DNA of 64,000 bases from the NCBI RefSeq assembly GCF_030463565.1, contig NC_134655.1:10676372-10740371 (forward strand), read 5' to 3'. Below, in pieces: positions 28,114 to 40,338 of the stretch; the stretch's first letter is position 1; each line of letters starts with the position of its first letter. This stretch comes from Pelecanus crispus. Its lineage: Eukaryota > Chordata > Aves > Pelecaniformes > Pelecanidae. The notes below the pieces were generated by a model that saw only the letters and a list, made by a program, of their open reading frames with translations, was not told the DNA's origin and did not search any database. Made by a program: the position numbers and the translations under genes.

Positions 28114-28870
28114 ATAGAATCATTAAGGTTGGGAACGACCTCTAAGATCATCAGTCCAACTGTCAACCCAACATCACCATGTCCACTAAACTATGTCCCA
28201 AAGTGCCACATCTACCCGTTTTTCAAACACTTCAGGGATGGTGACTCCACCGCCTCTCTGGGCAGCCTGTTCCAACACTAGACCATGCCTTCCATGAAGA
28301 AATTTTTCCTAATATCCTATCTAAACCTCCCCTGGTGCAACTTAAAGCCGTTTCCTCTCATCCTGTCGCTAACTACTTGGGAGAAGAGACCAACACCCAC
28401 CTCACTACAACCTCCTTTCAGGCAGCTGTAGAGAGCGATAAAGGTCTCCCCTCAGCCTCCTCTTCTCCAGGCTAAACAACCCCAGCTCCCTCAGCCGCTC
28501 TTCATAAGGCCTGCACTCCAGACCCTTCACCAGCTTCGTTGCTCTTCTCTGGACACGCTCCAGCACCTCAATGTCTTTCTTGTAGTGAGAGGCTCAAAAC
28601 TGAACACAGTATTCAAGGTGTGGCCTCACCAGTGCTGAGTACAGGGGGACTCCTGATACAAGCCAGGATGCTGTTGGCCTTCTTGGCCACCTGGGCACAC
28701 TGCTGCCTCATGTTCAGCCGGCTGTCTACCAACACCCCCAGGTCCTTTTCCACCAGGCAGCTTTCCAGCTGCTCTTTCCCAAGTCTGTAGCGTTGCATGG
28801 GGTTGTTGTGACCCAAGTGCAGGACCTGGCACTTGGCCTTGTTGAAGCTCATACAATTGACCTCATCAAC
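28114..28870 (-). mobile_element. CR1 LINE, 5'-truncated copy with ORF2 C-terminal remnant, minus strand
   Basis: About 757 bp. The left end is the 3' terminus (TAGAATCATTAAGGTTGGGA), and the right end lies inside ORF2. On the minus strand 28613-28852 still reads as a 79-codon piece with the hallmark CR1 motifs [26 protein letters not shown] and [11 protein letters not shown], which follow the reverse-transcriptase catalytic part. After that the frame shifts, so it is non-functional. The plus-strand frame at 28539-28790 is its shadow. Confidence 0.95.
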
Positions 28871-30030
28871 AAAGACATTTCACTTCACAAATATGCCATA
28901 AGTCTGCTTTTTCAACTTACATAAAGCTTATTGGAATTACTGTCTTAGTACAAATTAAGGAAGGTTATAGTCTATATATGGATTCTTTTGTCTGCAAACA
29001 CCACCATTATGTGTTTTCCTTAGACTGTGTATGAACAGAGTTACAACTACATGGAGGTCAGGGAAGAATAAGGGTGTTTTTAACTGCACATTGGGAAGAG
29101 TAATTTTTTAAAAATTCTAAAAAATTAATGTTCAGCTGTAAATTAAATTACCTATCATTCTAGCAAGGCCTGGTGGTGCCCCCATCAATAACTCTGCATA
29201 GTACCTTTGTGAGTGGCCTGCTGAGTCCCAGGTGGCTACTTCTCAAGCACGGCTCTGAACTGCAGGATGTGAGGAGGCTTCTAGTGAAAGCACTGGGGTG
29301 CAGTCTAGCCCTTGGCATTTGGTCAATGGAAAGTATGGCTTAATATTAAAAAAATATTTTTTTTACTGTTTCCAGAACTCTGCTAATTATTCTCATCTTA
29401 TGAACTCAACAAGCTGTAATTAGCAGGCAATCATGCATTATTTGTGAATGGTCTCCCTGCATTTTTACTTAGTCCTATAATACCAGTATACACAGTTTGT
29501 ATGGAAACCTGTGAATCATTCCCAGGGAAGCATTGTCATACCCTGTAGACAACTGGATTAAACATTTCCTTACACATATTTACAGATGCATTCTTTATTT
29601 TTTCATGGAAACCAGATAATAAATCTTTCTCAATTGCTATAAATTGTTGTTAACTCTGTAAATTAAATCCATTTTATTTCCTGGATTGTCAAATATGGTA
29701 AGGAAAATCTTATCTTTCTATTGATTAATATTTTGCTGTAACACTGTTCTTCGTGTTCGAAATGCCATCTCTTGTGGGAGTTGCACACAGAAGCTGTATG
29801 AAGTCTCATAGTTTCCATATGCATGTTTAGTGAGATGCTAGAGTTTTGAAATATTGTGAAGTTGTTCAGACCTCTCACCAGATTTTAAACTCAATTTACA
29901 AAAACTTTTTATTACTATTCTCATGTTTGATGCAGCCTGGCTGAGATTCCCTCCCCTCATTTGTATGATGTATGTTGTCTTCTCCTTGTAGCAATGTTGG
30001 ACAAGGGGTCTCGGAAGCTCTAAGGGTCAG
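28871..30030. other. Intergenic, no gene seen
   Basis: AT-rich, with no recognised repeat and no frame longer than 71 codons with any protein-like character. Confidence 0.5.
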
Positions 30031-30035
30031 GAACA

Positions 30036-30737
30036 TGTGGCAGTGTGCCCCTCCTTCCCGGCCCTCCCCTGCCCCCAAGCCATAAATGCCAGTGGGGGTC
30101 ATGATGGCTGCATCCAGCTTATGCTGGACTTTGGGGACGGATGGCAACACAGCAGCCAAGGTCTGTCTGGAGCAGTGATCCGAAGGTCTTGCTGGTATGC
30201 AGATATGTCTGTAAGTCAATCATCCTACTCTATAAATAGTGGACAGCCCAGGGCCCATTGAGGTCTCCTGCACGGCAGCGGGCTGCATGCCAGGATCTCC
30301 CCTTGAGTAGGGATGCCTCTCAAGGCTACTCCTGGAGGTTGAGAGATTCCTTGCTGCAACAGATTCTTGGTAAGTGACTAATAGCGTGCTAAACTTTCAA
30401 ATCGTAGCTAAGTGATAGAAAGGATTGATTGCGCATATAATCCTTTAGACACAAACCATTGACCAAGTCTGGGACTAGGATTGGATCCAGCTGCACCTAG
30501 ACTCCTGAGGAGTTTAGAAAGTTTCTGAACCTCATGACTCAATGGGAGGGTCTCCCTGACAGTTTTGCTTGACCCTGTCCTTTATGAAGTAAACAATCAA
30601 GTGTCCCTTACCATCGAATCTGGTTAAACCACCGTCACATTTACCATTGAACTCTGTTAACTCACTGTTTCGTATCAATAAAGTATATTGTTGCTTCTCT
30701 CTTACTAGTGAAGTGCACTCTCACTCCATCCATGACA
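30036..30737 (+). mobile_element. ERVL-type solo LTR, plus orientation, with perfect 5-bp target duplication
   Basis: The element starts TGTGGCAGTG and ends CCATGACA (TGT...ACA ends). It is flanked by GAACA at 30031-30035 and GAACA at 30738-30742. A TATA box (TATAAATA, 30231-30238) lies at the place expected for a U3 promoter, and a polyadenylation signal AATAAA is at 30677-30682 near the 3' end. This order gives U3, R and U5. No internal retroviral genes are present, so it is a solo LTR. It shows no clear similarity to the other two LTRs beyond the ends, so it is a separate family. The frames of 74 and 107 codons across 29,896-30,261 overlap its U3 and are not genes. Confidence 0.88.
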
Positions 30738-30742
30738 GAACA

Positions 30743-31559
30743 ACCACTTCATTGTCTTTTCCTGTGCTGGCAGGGCCTAGAAATGGGTATGGTATGAAGT
30801 GTGGATGAATTGAGTCTCCTTTTTTAACTCAGCATATGCCAAAGTACCAGAATCTCTTACAGATGCAAGTCAAATGAATGGGCTTCTAGGAATGAAAGAA
30901 ATGGTGAAGTGCTGAAGTGCCACTTTTCTGTGGAAGATTCCCTGTTCTGCTCTTCTAGATTCAGTTTATGATTGCTAAAAGGGGCCTAAATTTTTAAAGC
31001 TCCTATCTGAAGATCAGATTCTCTCTTTATTACCTGTAACTACAATTTAATTCTTTTATTTTTCCTAAAGATGGAAAAAAGTAAAACCAGTGGAGAGTTA
31101 ACACAAATTCAGAGCACAAGGAAACAGTGAGTCTTCACCACCTTGATACTGCACTGTAACCCACTGTTTTCTATTTCTGAAAGCATTTGAATTGTTCCAT
31201 ACTGCATTTCAGTGCATTTTATAATACCTTAGTCTAAATTTATTCTTTACAGGAACATACTTGCTTGCTGGGGAAAGAAAAAGAATTCATAAATTCATCA
31301 TGATCCTGATTCATATTTTATGAGAATCAAGAAAAAAGTATATAAAAATTCTAGAACATATTTTCCTTGACTTTCATAGCATTTATATTTTGATAAGGTG
31401 GTTTCTAGATTATGTTGAGCTTGGGTGTCCATATGCGAAGAGACAGGAAATTAAGAGTTTCTTCCCATCAAGTAAAATATAAAACCAATAATTTAACTTT
31501 TTGTATTAGGTGCAACATTCTTTAATATACTTAATAATTCCTGAAACAGAGGATGAATA
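30743..31559. other. Intergenic, no gene seen
   Basis: AT-rich spacer with nothing recognised. Confidence 0.5.
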
Positions 31560-32355
31560 GGAAGGCAGCAAAATTTGCAGAGGGTGCAGGCATATTGGTT
31601 AGTCATCACTAAGGAAGACTGATTTATGGTGTGTGGGAATGGAAAGATGTTCATACTGTTTTTTCCAGTTTAAACATCAATTATGTGGTGAAGTGCTTCC
31701 AGACATAGGGGCCCCATGGTCTTATCCAGTACTGTGTGCTGATGGATGAGCTTCACCAGGATCATGACAGCAAATGAGACTCACCATCAATACATGCAAA
31801 GTATTAAAACATCTATGAAAGTGGAAAGGATTTGGAATTAATTATTCAGTTCAGGAAAGAGATTTGGATGTTGTTACAGACAGCTTAATGAAGCCTTTAG
31901 CTATGGCCAGAAGTCCAAAAAGACATTAAGAAGCATAAGGAACAGGATGGGGAATAACACATAAAATATTATATAATTAGACCTGATTGGGAAATGGTCC
32001 CTCAGCAATGAATAATTTGGATAACTCTGAACAAACCCTACACCTTTATTTGCAAAAACCCCCCAACCATTCAGACCAAAAATTCAACGACATTCATAAG
32101 GGGTCTAGTCAATTAATAACAAGAATAACAAGAATGTTCAATACAATAAGAAGAATGTTATTTTTGAAAGAGGTAATAAACTGTGTGTTTCATTTCCATG
32201 CTTATCCCAGTAAGGAATTATTTAATAGGGAGGATGGATTTTACCACAAATTCTAAAAAATGTTGTGCTGGCCACTATTAGAGAAAGATATAGGATTATA
32301 AGGCTAAGTGAACCTCAGGATCAAGCTAGTGTAGTGTTCCTATATTCTTGCCCTT
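31560..32355 (+). mobile_element. Ancient amniote CR1/L3-like LINE remnant, plus strand
   Basis: Conserved words survive in order: 'aaatttgcagagggtgcagg' (31570), 'tacatgcaaagtattaaaac' (31793), 'gatttggatgttgttacaga' (31861), and 'aagaagcataaggaacagga' (31928). These correspond to the CR1/L3 ORF2 segment coding the late reverse-transcriptase/thumb region. The block 32255-32350 fits the 3' end ('ggccactattagagaaagat'). The middle (about 31,985-32,250) is poorly matched, and stop codons occur throughout. Confidence 0.62.
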
Positions 32356-35300
32356 TGCTAGGTGAAAATTAAACTATTTATACATTGGGCAGTATTTAGA
32401 CATGAGCTGTTTTGATGGAAGTAGGGTCTGGGCAATATGCATTAAAAGGTGTCTCACAGATGAAAGCAAAATGCTACAAAAATAAAAAAGAAACTGAAGA
32501 AGAATATTATTAAATGACAATGAAATTGTTGTGTGCTCTTAAATGAAAGATACAAAGATTTTTGAAATTTGGTGTAAAGAAAAAGTCTACTGAAGTTAAT
32601 AATTAGTGCAAAGCAATACAGGACCTGGTTAATATAACGGCACTCCACTGGCCTCAGTACAGTACAATATGCTCACTTCAATGAAATGATGTCACTTTTA
32701 ATTCTAAGTTTTATTAGGTATTTGCTTTAGGCTGTACTTGAATGGACACAGTCCAAATTCCCCACTGGTGTAAATTAGTGCAGCTCCATAGGGATCTTAA
32801 TAATTTTAGCATTAATTATCTGATCCAAGTTAACATAGTGAACATAGAATTTCCCTTTGACCTTGTGACAATTTTTTTTTTAATTTCATAAAGAAAGTAA
32901 ATACAACGGAGCAGAGAGTAGACCCTACTACATTTGTAACAGTGTTTTCCACAGGATGATGCAGAAGCAGAAAGATCACAACCTCCATGTAAGGGTATTG
33001 TAAAACACTTAGATGGAATGGAAATAATCACTGTTTAGTTCTGAGGGCAAAATAATGCATTGGTGTTTGTCTTACCCCCTCAGCCAGAGACAATGAAATA
33101 CTCAGTGCTTTGCCTTCCCTCTATCAGTCTCAGTAAATTGTCATTTTCTTTTCTTGTTGATCAGGAACATTTGTTTTCCCCTCCCATCTTTTGGCATATC
33201 TCCCCCTCTCCCCCCTTTTTTTTTAATCCTAGCAATTCTGTATTCTTTATGGCTCTTATATCTCATCTCCACCTCTTTTTATTTCCTTTCCCTTTCTCTT
33301 AGGCTTCTCTGCACTTTTTCCTCCCATATCTTTTTCTTCCCTCTGTCTCTGGAAAGTTCAGTGTACAAGTTAATCTAACAGTATGAAGCTAACTGATATG
33401 ATCAGGACTTGTGAAATAAAAACTGAGCTCTCACTGACTTTTAGAGCCTACTGGTGGCAAATCTCACATGAACAAATTGGTTCTTGACGCTTGATCGGGT
33501 CTGCTTGCTTCTTCAAATATGCTTTAAAAACAATGTGTAAGCCTGATTCTCTTTTTATTCCGGAAATGTTGTACATTTGTTTCACAAAACTTACTTCTCT
33601 GTAGAACAGTTCCTGATGTGATAAGTATAATCAAAGTCAGTTATAGGAAACTTACAGTTAGCTTGCTTCATTATAATCCTGTATATTAATGAGATGTTAT
33701 AGTCTCCTTCTGTGTACCTATAAAGATTCAAGCTTTGTAAGAAAAAGTAATGTCTTCTTTACATCATTAATATATATTGAAAAAGCAGACAAACTTTTGG
33801 TCTTATTAAAACCTGGAGGGCCCTAGGAAAAGAAGGTGGTCGGCTCACCCCAGTCATACTCCCTGGATTACTTTGTTTTCTCTATGTCTTTGTATTAAGA
33901 CAACCCAACACTGCTGCCATTCTGATGACCCTGAATATACCTGCCAACCTGTTGTCTGGACAGATTAATTAAATAACTGTTGCCCCTTTAAGGACATAGA
34001 ATAGGCCTTATCAAATACATCATAATATTTAAGTTCTTAATTAAAAGAACCAATTAAGTGCAAACTTACCCTATTGGGAAACAGATATAAAAAGATTCAG
34101 ATCAGCATAAGCTAACCTCTGTAACCCATCGTAAGACCCAGAATTGCAACTGTTAGATCCTTTCCTGATCCTGACATATGCAGCATCCTGCCTAGTCCTG
34201 TGCTAAGCATGAGAGTCTTTTCTCAGGCACGGCAACTTGGCTTTGCATTTCCAATCTCTCTTTTGAGCAAAGAGGTTCAGAGACAGCAGCCAGGTCCAAA
34301 GTCCATTCAAATCAGTGTACAGGTGCTCAGGGAAGGTGGATAAGGCCCTCAGAGTATAGATGAGCAGAAACTTTCATATTGCTTCAAGAAGGCAAGACAC
34401 TAGCATTACATTTCACTTAATACATCACGTGTAAAAAGTTCACAGTACGTTAAAGTGTGGGTCCAGTCGTACAGCTATATAAACCAGTGTTCTGTATGAG
34501 GCACCAGGCAGGTATGCAGCACCAACAGTGTGAAGGCAAGGCGATATGAAGGCTGGGTTTTCGCTGCAGCTGATGGGGATTCTGAATTGCACATCCAGTT
34601 TCCAGAGGGTCTCTCACTCCTGATTTTATCTTTAAGTCACAAGTGATTCCTGCTCTTTCCTCTGCTATTCAGAGGATGGCATTGACTGTATGTATTTCAA
34701 GCAACTGCAGCAATCCTACTAAATTTACCCACAGTTCCAAATATACATGAGTATCATAACCATAATGCCCTCATTCTGTCATATTTGCTTGAAATGTGTG
34801 TATTTGTGTATTAGGTAGTTTTACCCTGACTAGAAAAATTATACAAAGCGGAATTAACTGTTTCTCAGTGTTCAGACACCTTCATTCTGTGAGTACTATT
34901 AAAAAATAAAAATAATTGCATCGAGATCAGAGATAATGATCTCAGAGACATGTTGATATTATTTTCCTTATCATTTAATACAAATTTTGTTGTATTGGCT
35001 CAGCAGTACTTTTTAAACCTCCTTGTAAGGAAATCTTGTAAGAAGGGTAAAGGCTTTAAATGACTAAATAAATGGGAAATAACTGAATGGACTTGCTGAA
35101 TGGCAAACTTCATTTATCTATTTTGGCACAATAAAGTCAGTCAGTGCCAAAAAGGCTTTCTATATTTCCCACAAGTACAGACACAAGATATTAAGTTGGT
35201 GCCATAACCACCAAAATACAGATGCTTGACTGGCCATGGCATAAAATGGGATGTTATGGCTTCCATTTCAGAGGTAAATTATTCAAGCTTCATTGTGCAG

Positions 35301-38300
35301 TACAGTCTCTACTAATACAGAAGCAGCTATATGTCATTTGAGCAATTTCCTTTGCAGTAAAAGATACAGTGGCTTTTATGTTGATCATCTTACGGGATAA
35401 TCAATGGATATAAGCATTTGATAGCAACAGGTTATTAGAGAGAGAGTCACTTGTTCTATATAGGTAAAGCTCTTGTTCAACCCCAAGCCCCTAACAGAAG
35501 AGGGAAAGAGTGATTCCTCTGCTTGAAAGAGGGCAGAAGGACAGAGCCACTGAGGGCTGTCATTCCAGTCTGTGTAATATGTGCATTAAAGTCCTGTGGA
35601 AATCTCTGAGACATAGTGTGGTGGGGATGATGTCCATCCTGCTGTGTCCAATGGCAAAATTTCCACTTACAACGTTACTGTTAAATTAGGCTCTTATTGA
35701 GTACATTTTTTCTTTAGAAAAGTAGGAAATGTGCGTGTATCTCCTGAAACTTTTGTGTATGCATGTAATCTGGCTTTAAGTTTTAAGGAGCTTCTTAAAA
35801 AGCAGTTATAAACTAAACTGTCTTTAGGTTCCTGAACCGAAGAGCAAAATCTTTCAGCAGCAGATATTTGCTGAGCAGCAGAGGAAGGTCTGCTGCTCTA
35901 AGGTGTCATATCTAGGACACTCATTAAGATTGCTAGTTTCTGCAGCTGTGATGTGATCTCACTGTGAAGCTGTTGGTAGCAAGAAGGAGAGGTAGGGCAG
36001 AGTTATTCCCAGGCTGAGAAATACGGCAGTGCTGAGCAGTCTTCTTTCATGGGAAAGATGCAGGACCAGAAACCAGCGGCTTGACGCATGCTGCATGGTT
36101 TAAAATTCTCTTTTCAGCCACAAACTCAGTGTCTCCTTACAAATCACTTTGTTGCTGGGAGATTTTCAATTATATGAAAGCTTCCTATAATACACCACTG
36201 CTGTTCCAGTAAAGTCTTTAAACCCACTCCTACTGAATTTACATGGACTTCAGTGATACAATATTGCGTCAAAAAGGTGCAACTGGCTTATAGTATCTTT
36301 GATGGGTGTATTTCATCCTTTCTCAATAAGAAAGAAAAAAAAAAGCAGATAATGGGCTGATATTTTTAGAAGAGTTGTCCCTACAGCCTGAGTTTTCTTT
36401 TGTACTTAGCATGCCTTAGAGTGGGAAGTGAAGGGTATCAAATAACAATGAGCAAAAATAACAATACATATTTTGCACTTCAATAGCTCTTTCTACCTGG
36501 GACTCTCAGAACTCTAAATGCTAGCTGATGGAACCCAATGGCTTATGAAAAAAGTACGCAGTCTCTTTTTGCAAAGAAGGGAGTAATTCTGTAATTAATA
36601 TGGCTCATCTGTATGACTTTTAAAGAACTGTTTTAAGTTACTTGATTTCTCAGTTTGAGATTCTTGCTATAGAAGGAAATGAATGACATGCATTTTTGTG
36701 CATTTACCAAATGTACATTCTACTTGTGTTTAAACTTCCCAGGGGGAAATCCTTATCTTCCCTACAGTTCTTCCAGATAAACCCACAATTATGCAATTAT
36801 TGCATGGATGAATTGCCCTATTTGACCAGTTGATATCTGAATATGTTCTTTTAGTGGAGCCAACATAAATGAATAAAAGAGGTAGTTATTGCTGGTTTAT
36901 TTATTTTATAAAGCAGAGAAGTGTGGATATGTATAAACTGGGAGACAAGAAGTGCTCACCTAAAGCAAGAGTACAGCCTGCCTTATCTTTCTGTCTCCTT
37001 AGTAGAAAACAGAAGAGTAAAATATGCATCTTTATTATTACAGAGCACAAGTAATAAAAAAGAATGATTATTTACTTGCTGTAGGAAGTAATATCCATGA
37101 CTTTCCAAATGAAGATTAATGGTGTTGAATCTGTGAGTAAGACGTTAAAAATCCCAGTCAGGAAAGTCTTTCTTTTAGGCATTGTATTACACATTTTGTC
37201 AATATGGCTCACAAGGGGTGGATGGAGGCAAGCCTATTTAGGGAGAGGGGTCTAGACATCTCCAGCTACTTGATCATTTATCTTCCCTTGACTTATGCAA
37301 AAGGGATGTCTAGAAGTCGCACAGTACAAACTAGGATGGCTGCAGGGGCACCTTTTCTTTATGTGAGCATCTTGGAAAGGCTACAGCAGCTACTCAGACT
37401 TGGGTTTCACCTTGGGAGCTGGGACAGAGGCCTCAGGGGATCATGAGGGTTGTGTGTCCTTCCCGAACTGAGTGTTCCTTACTTGCGTGAGGCACTGTTT
37501 ATCTGGACAAATGTGATCAGTGACAAAATACCAGCAACTGAAGAGATAAATCACCAAATTTTATAAACTCACAACTTATCTGGGTAACAACAGTTCTTCA
37601 TGTTTGCGCTGCTGGAGTAGAGTAGGCATTTAGGCTTCTTCCAGAACTGCTCAGGGCTTGAGAAACGAATGAGCATTAGCTGCTTAAAAATATTTTGTAT
37701 TTCGTTTATGACCGGCTGTTCAAGAGGTAATTTACGGTTCGGCTCAACACTTAGACACCAGTAAGCCTTTGAAAATGCTACCTTTCCCTCCCAAGCATTT
37801 TCATCTACAAAAGGACATGTAAAAAAGATGGAGTGATTTGACTCAGTGAGTAATAGCAAAGTGAGGTCACTCTCTATAAGCAGCAACTGTTAACGATAGA
37901 CAGCAGATCATAAAGCCATGGTTGGCTAAGCAGAATAATTTTAAATACTTTGCTAGATACTCACAGCAACTATATATGGCTGGCCCTGTCTCAGAGTGAT
38001 CAACATGAAGATTTGCAGCACTTGGTGGAATGTCTTGCTTGCTCACTATTCAGTACAAAACCACTCCCAGTCCCCTCATGGTAGTAACTCCTAGACATTG
38101 TCCAAATTACTTTCTCTCCTGTACTTTTCTTAAATCTAGTTGAATACATGAGATGCACGAGTATCCTTCTTACTGTTAAGACTGCTGGATCTTTCTCTTT
38201 GTGTAATTGTATTGAAATGTGACCTTTAATAGCTGGAGAGGATGTAATTTTCCTGCTGTTGCGACATGTGGTGCCACTGAAGACTTTATCTGCTACAAAA

Positions 38301-38413
38301 CCTCATTTGTGGTTAGGGCACCTGTGTTTTAAAAGGACTACAAATCTCAAGTCTGAAAAAGCCCTATTGCCTGTAAGTAGGTAAGGAGGGAGATGAGGAC
38401 CCATATCTTAGGT
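32356..38413. other. Intergenic, no gene seen
   Basis: Six kilobases without a convincing gene. At 32735-32800 and near 36220-36255 there are short pieces of an old amniote repeat marked by phrases such as 'ggtgtaaattagtgcagctcc' and 'actgaatttacatggacttc'. The region 33,815-34,275 has promoter-like words (TATAAAA near 34,087) but no repeat boundaries I can define. A pyrimidine-rich stretch lies at 33,175-33,360; the open frames there (74-80 codons) are composition artefacts. Confidence 0.5.
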
Positions 38414-38625
38414 ATAGAATCACAGAATCATAGAATCATAGAATCATTTAGGTTGGAAGAGACCTTTAAGATCATCGAGTCCAACCATTAACCTAACACT
38501 ACCAAGCCCACCACTAAACCATGTCCCTAAGTACCACATATACACGTCTTTTAATATCTCCAGGGATAGTGACTCAACCACTTCGCTGGGCAGCCCATTC
38601 CAATGCTTGACAAGGTATTTTGGGG
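38414..38625 (-). mobile_element. CR1 LINE 3' fragment, minus strand
   Basis: Starts with four copies of the complement of ATTCTATG/ATTCTGTG (38414-38447), then the complement of the CR1 3' UTR and the very end of ORF2; the 'LPSEVVESLSLEI' motif is readable on the minus strand. About 212 bp, 5'-truncated. Confidence 0.95.
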
Positions 38626-40319
38626 GGTGTTTCATTTTATCTCTTAGATGTGGAGTTCAGCAGGAGACTAATTTTGTCCCAGACTCCATCAAATATATTG
38701 ATTCAATCTCCGTTTGTAATGGGGACCTAAGGAGACTCAGAGATAGAGATGTTGGCTCTTACTCAGATGGATACTATTTTGAGTAGTCTTTGCAAAGAAA
38801 GTTGCCGATACTTCCCAGGTTTCCTTAGTTCCTTTCCTCATCCCTCCCACACACCTTTCATGGTGGAGTTCTTTCTCTTGCTGCTTTTTCCCCCCCAACC
38901 CCTGCAGCACCAGGGAATCATGGGTACACTCTGTTCCCAGTATGGGATTTGGCTGGAACGTGGTGTAAAGGATGGTCATCTTGGTGAACCATTGTGATCT
39001 GTACAGCAGGTTTGACAGCAGGCTCTAGTGCTCACAGGGGTTATTTCACCTGCCTGCACCTGGGCTCAGCCCTTTCACCAGGATGTGATGCCAACCGCCC
39101 TGTGCTAGGTCTCCAGAAGACATGAGAGTAGCCTGGGTAGCCATAGGTATCTATGTGGGATTCCAAGATGAGCGAAGTGTTGCTAAAAATATGGTTTTCA
39201 CAGGAGGAATCTGGGCATAGGCACAGGAAATTTGGTACAGCGTTATCTGAGCTGAGTATCTTCAAGAAGGGAGGTGGGTGGAGGAGATTTAAGGCTCAGG
39301 GAGCACTAAGAATTTGTGGCTGTAGGCATGAAGGAAAGAGTTGTACAGGGCTGCATACCACTAACTGTATGCCCTTCTCATAAAAATGATTTTATGTAAG
39401 AGAACATTTCTTTCTTCTTTCCCTTGATTCTTTTTTTCTCTTGACAAGAGTTTCACCTTGCCTTTAAAGCACGGACAATTAATTTGTTTCTACAAGAAGG
39501 TTAAAGATCTGTATGGATGTGACTTGAAACTAAAAGCTGCTTTGGAGGTTTCATCCATTTTCTGTTCAATAGGACTTTCAGTTCTTAATTTAACTTGGGA
39601 AGAAGACTAGTCTAACTAACTCACAAAGGCATAAATAGTGTGCAGACAATGACAATTTGCTGAGGTGGGTGAGATGAATCAACTTGTGGTGGGGCTGATT
39701 TCTTCTGTTAACTATAAAAAGAACACTGATGATTAAACTAGACAAGACACCTCATGCTTAGGTAGCTATTGTTAAATGACATGAATCCCACATGAATGAT
39801 AAAATCAAACAGCAAAAAAAGCAACATTTATTATAGAGAACCATCTGTGGAGGCAATAATGCTTACAGTTCATCTGCCAAAGGACCTTCTCCAGTTATCA
39901 CTGGAGTCTAAATCTCTTGCTGCACTGGACTAGAGAGTACAGTACTGCCCTGTCTATTATAGAGATCATAATTTCTCTACATTAAAAGGGTAGATCACTG
40001 CACAATTTTTAAGATTCCAAGGGAGCAGCTTTGCTTAAAAATTGATGGTGGTATGTGACCCACTTTATTCCAAGGGCAGAGAGAGTCCAGTGTTCTTTCT
40101 GTCATCCATGCTATCAGAATGCACTTGGAGCCAGGGTCAGTTAATAAAGAAGACAGGGCTCATCTGTTCTTTCACTTTTGAGGTCATCAGGGAGTTCCAT
40201 CTCCCTAAGACTCCTGTTAGGATGGTCTTGTTCATACATTTGGAACAGATGAGAATTCATCTTGGTCTAGAAATGCAAGGCTGGTTCTGTGGCATGCCCC
40301 ATCTTTTCTACACCTCCTT

Positions 40320-40338
40320 CCCCCCCCCCCCCCCCCCC
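40320..40338. repeat. Poly-C tract of 19 bases
   Basis: An uninterrupted run of 19 C follows a pyrimidine-rich lead-in. It is a length-unstable homopolymer, and the exact length in the assembly may be unreliable. Confidence 0.9.

Noticed and set aside
28539..28790. Plus-strand frame of 83 codons
   Set aside because: Antisense shadow of the CR1 ORF2 remnant that reads on the minus strand.
33060..33378. Plus-strand hydrophobic frames resembling membrane peptides
   Set aside because: The stretch is pyrimidine-rich (T/C), which yields Phe, Leu, Ser and Pro in any frame; no gene structure.
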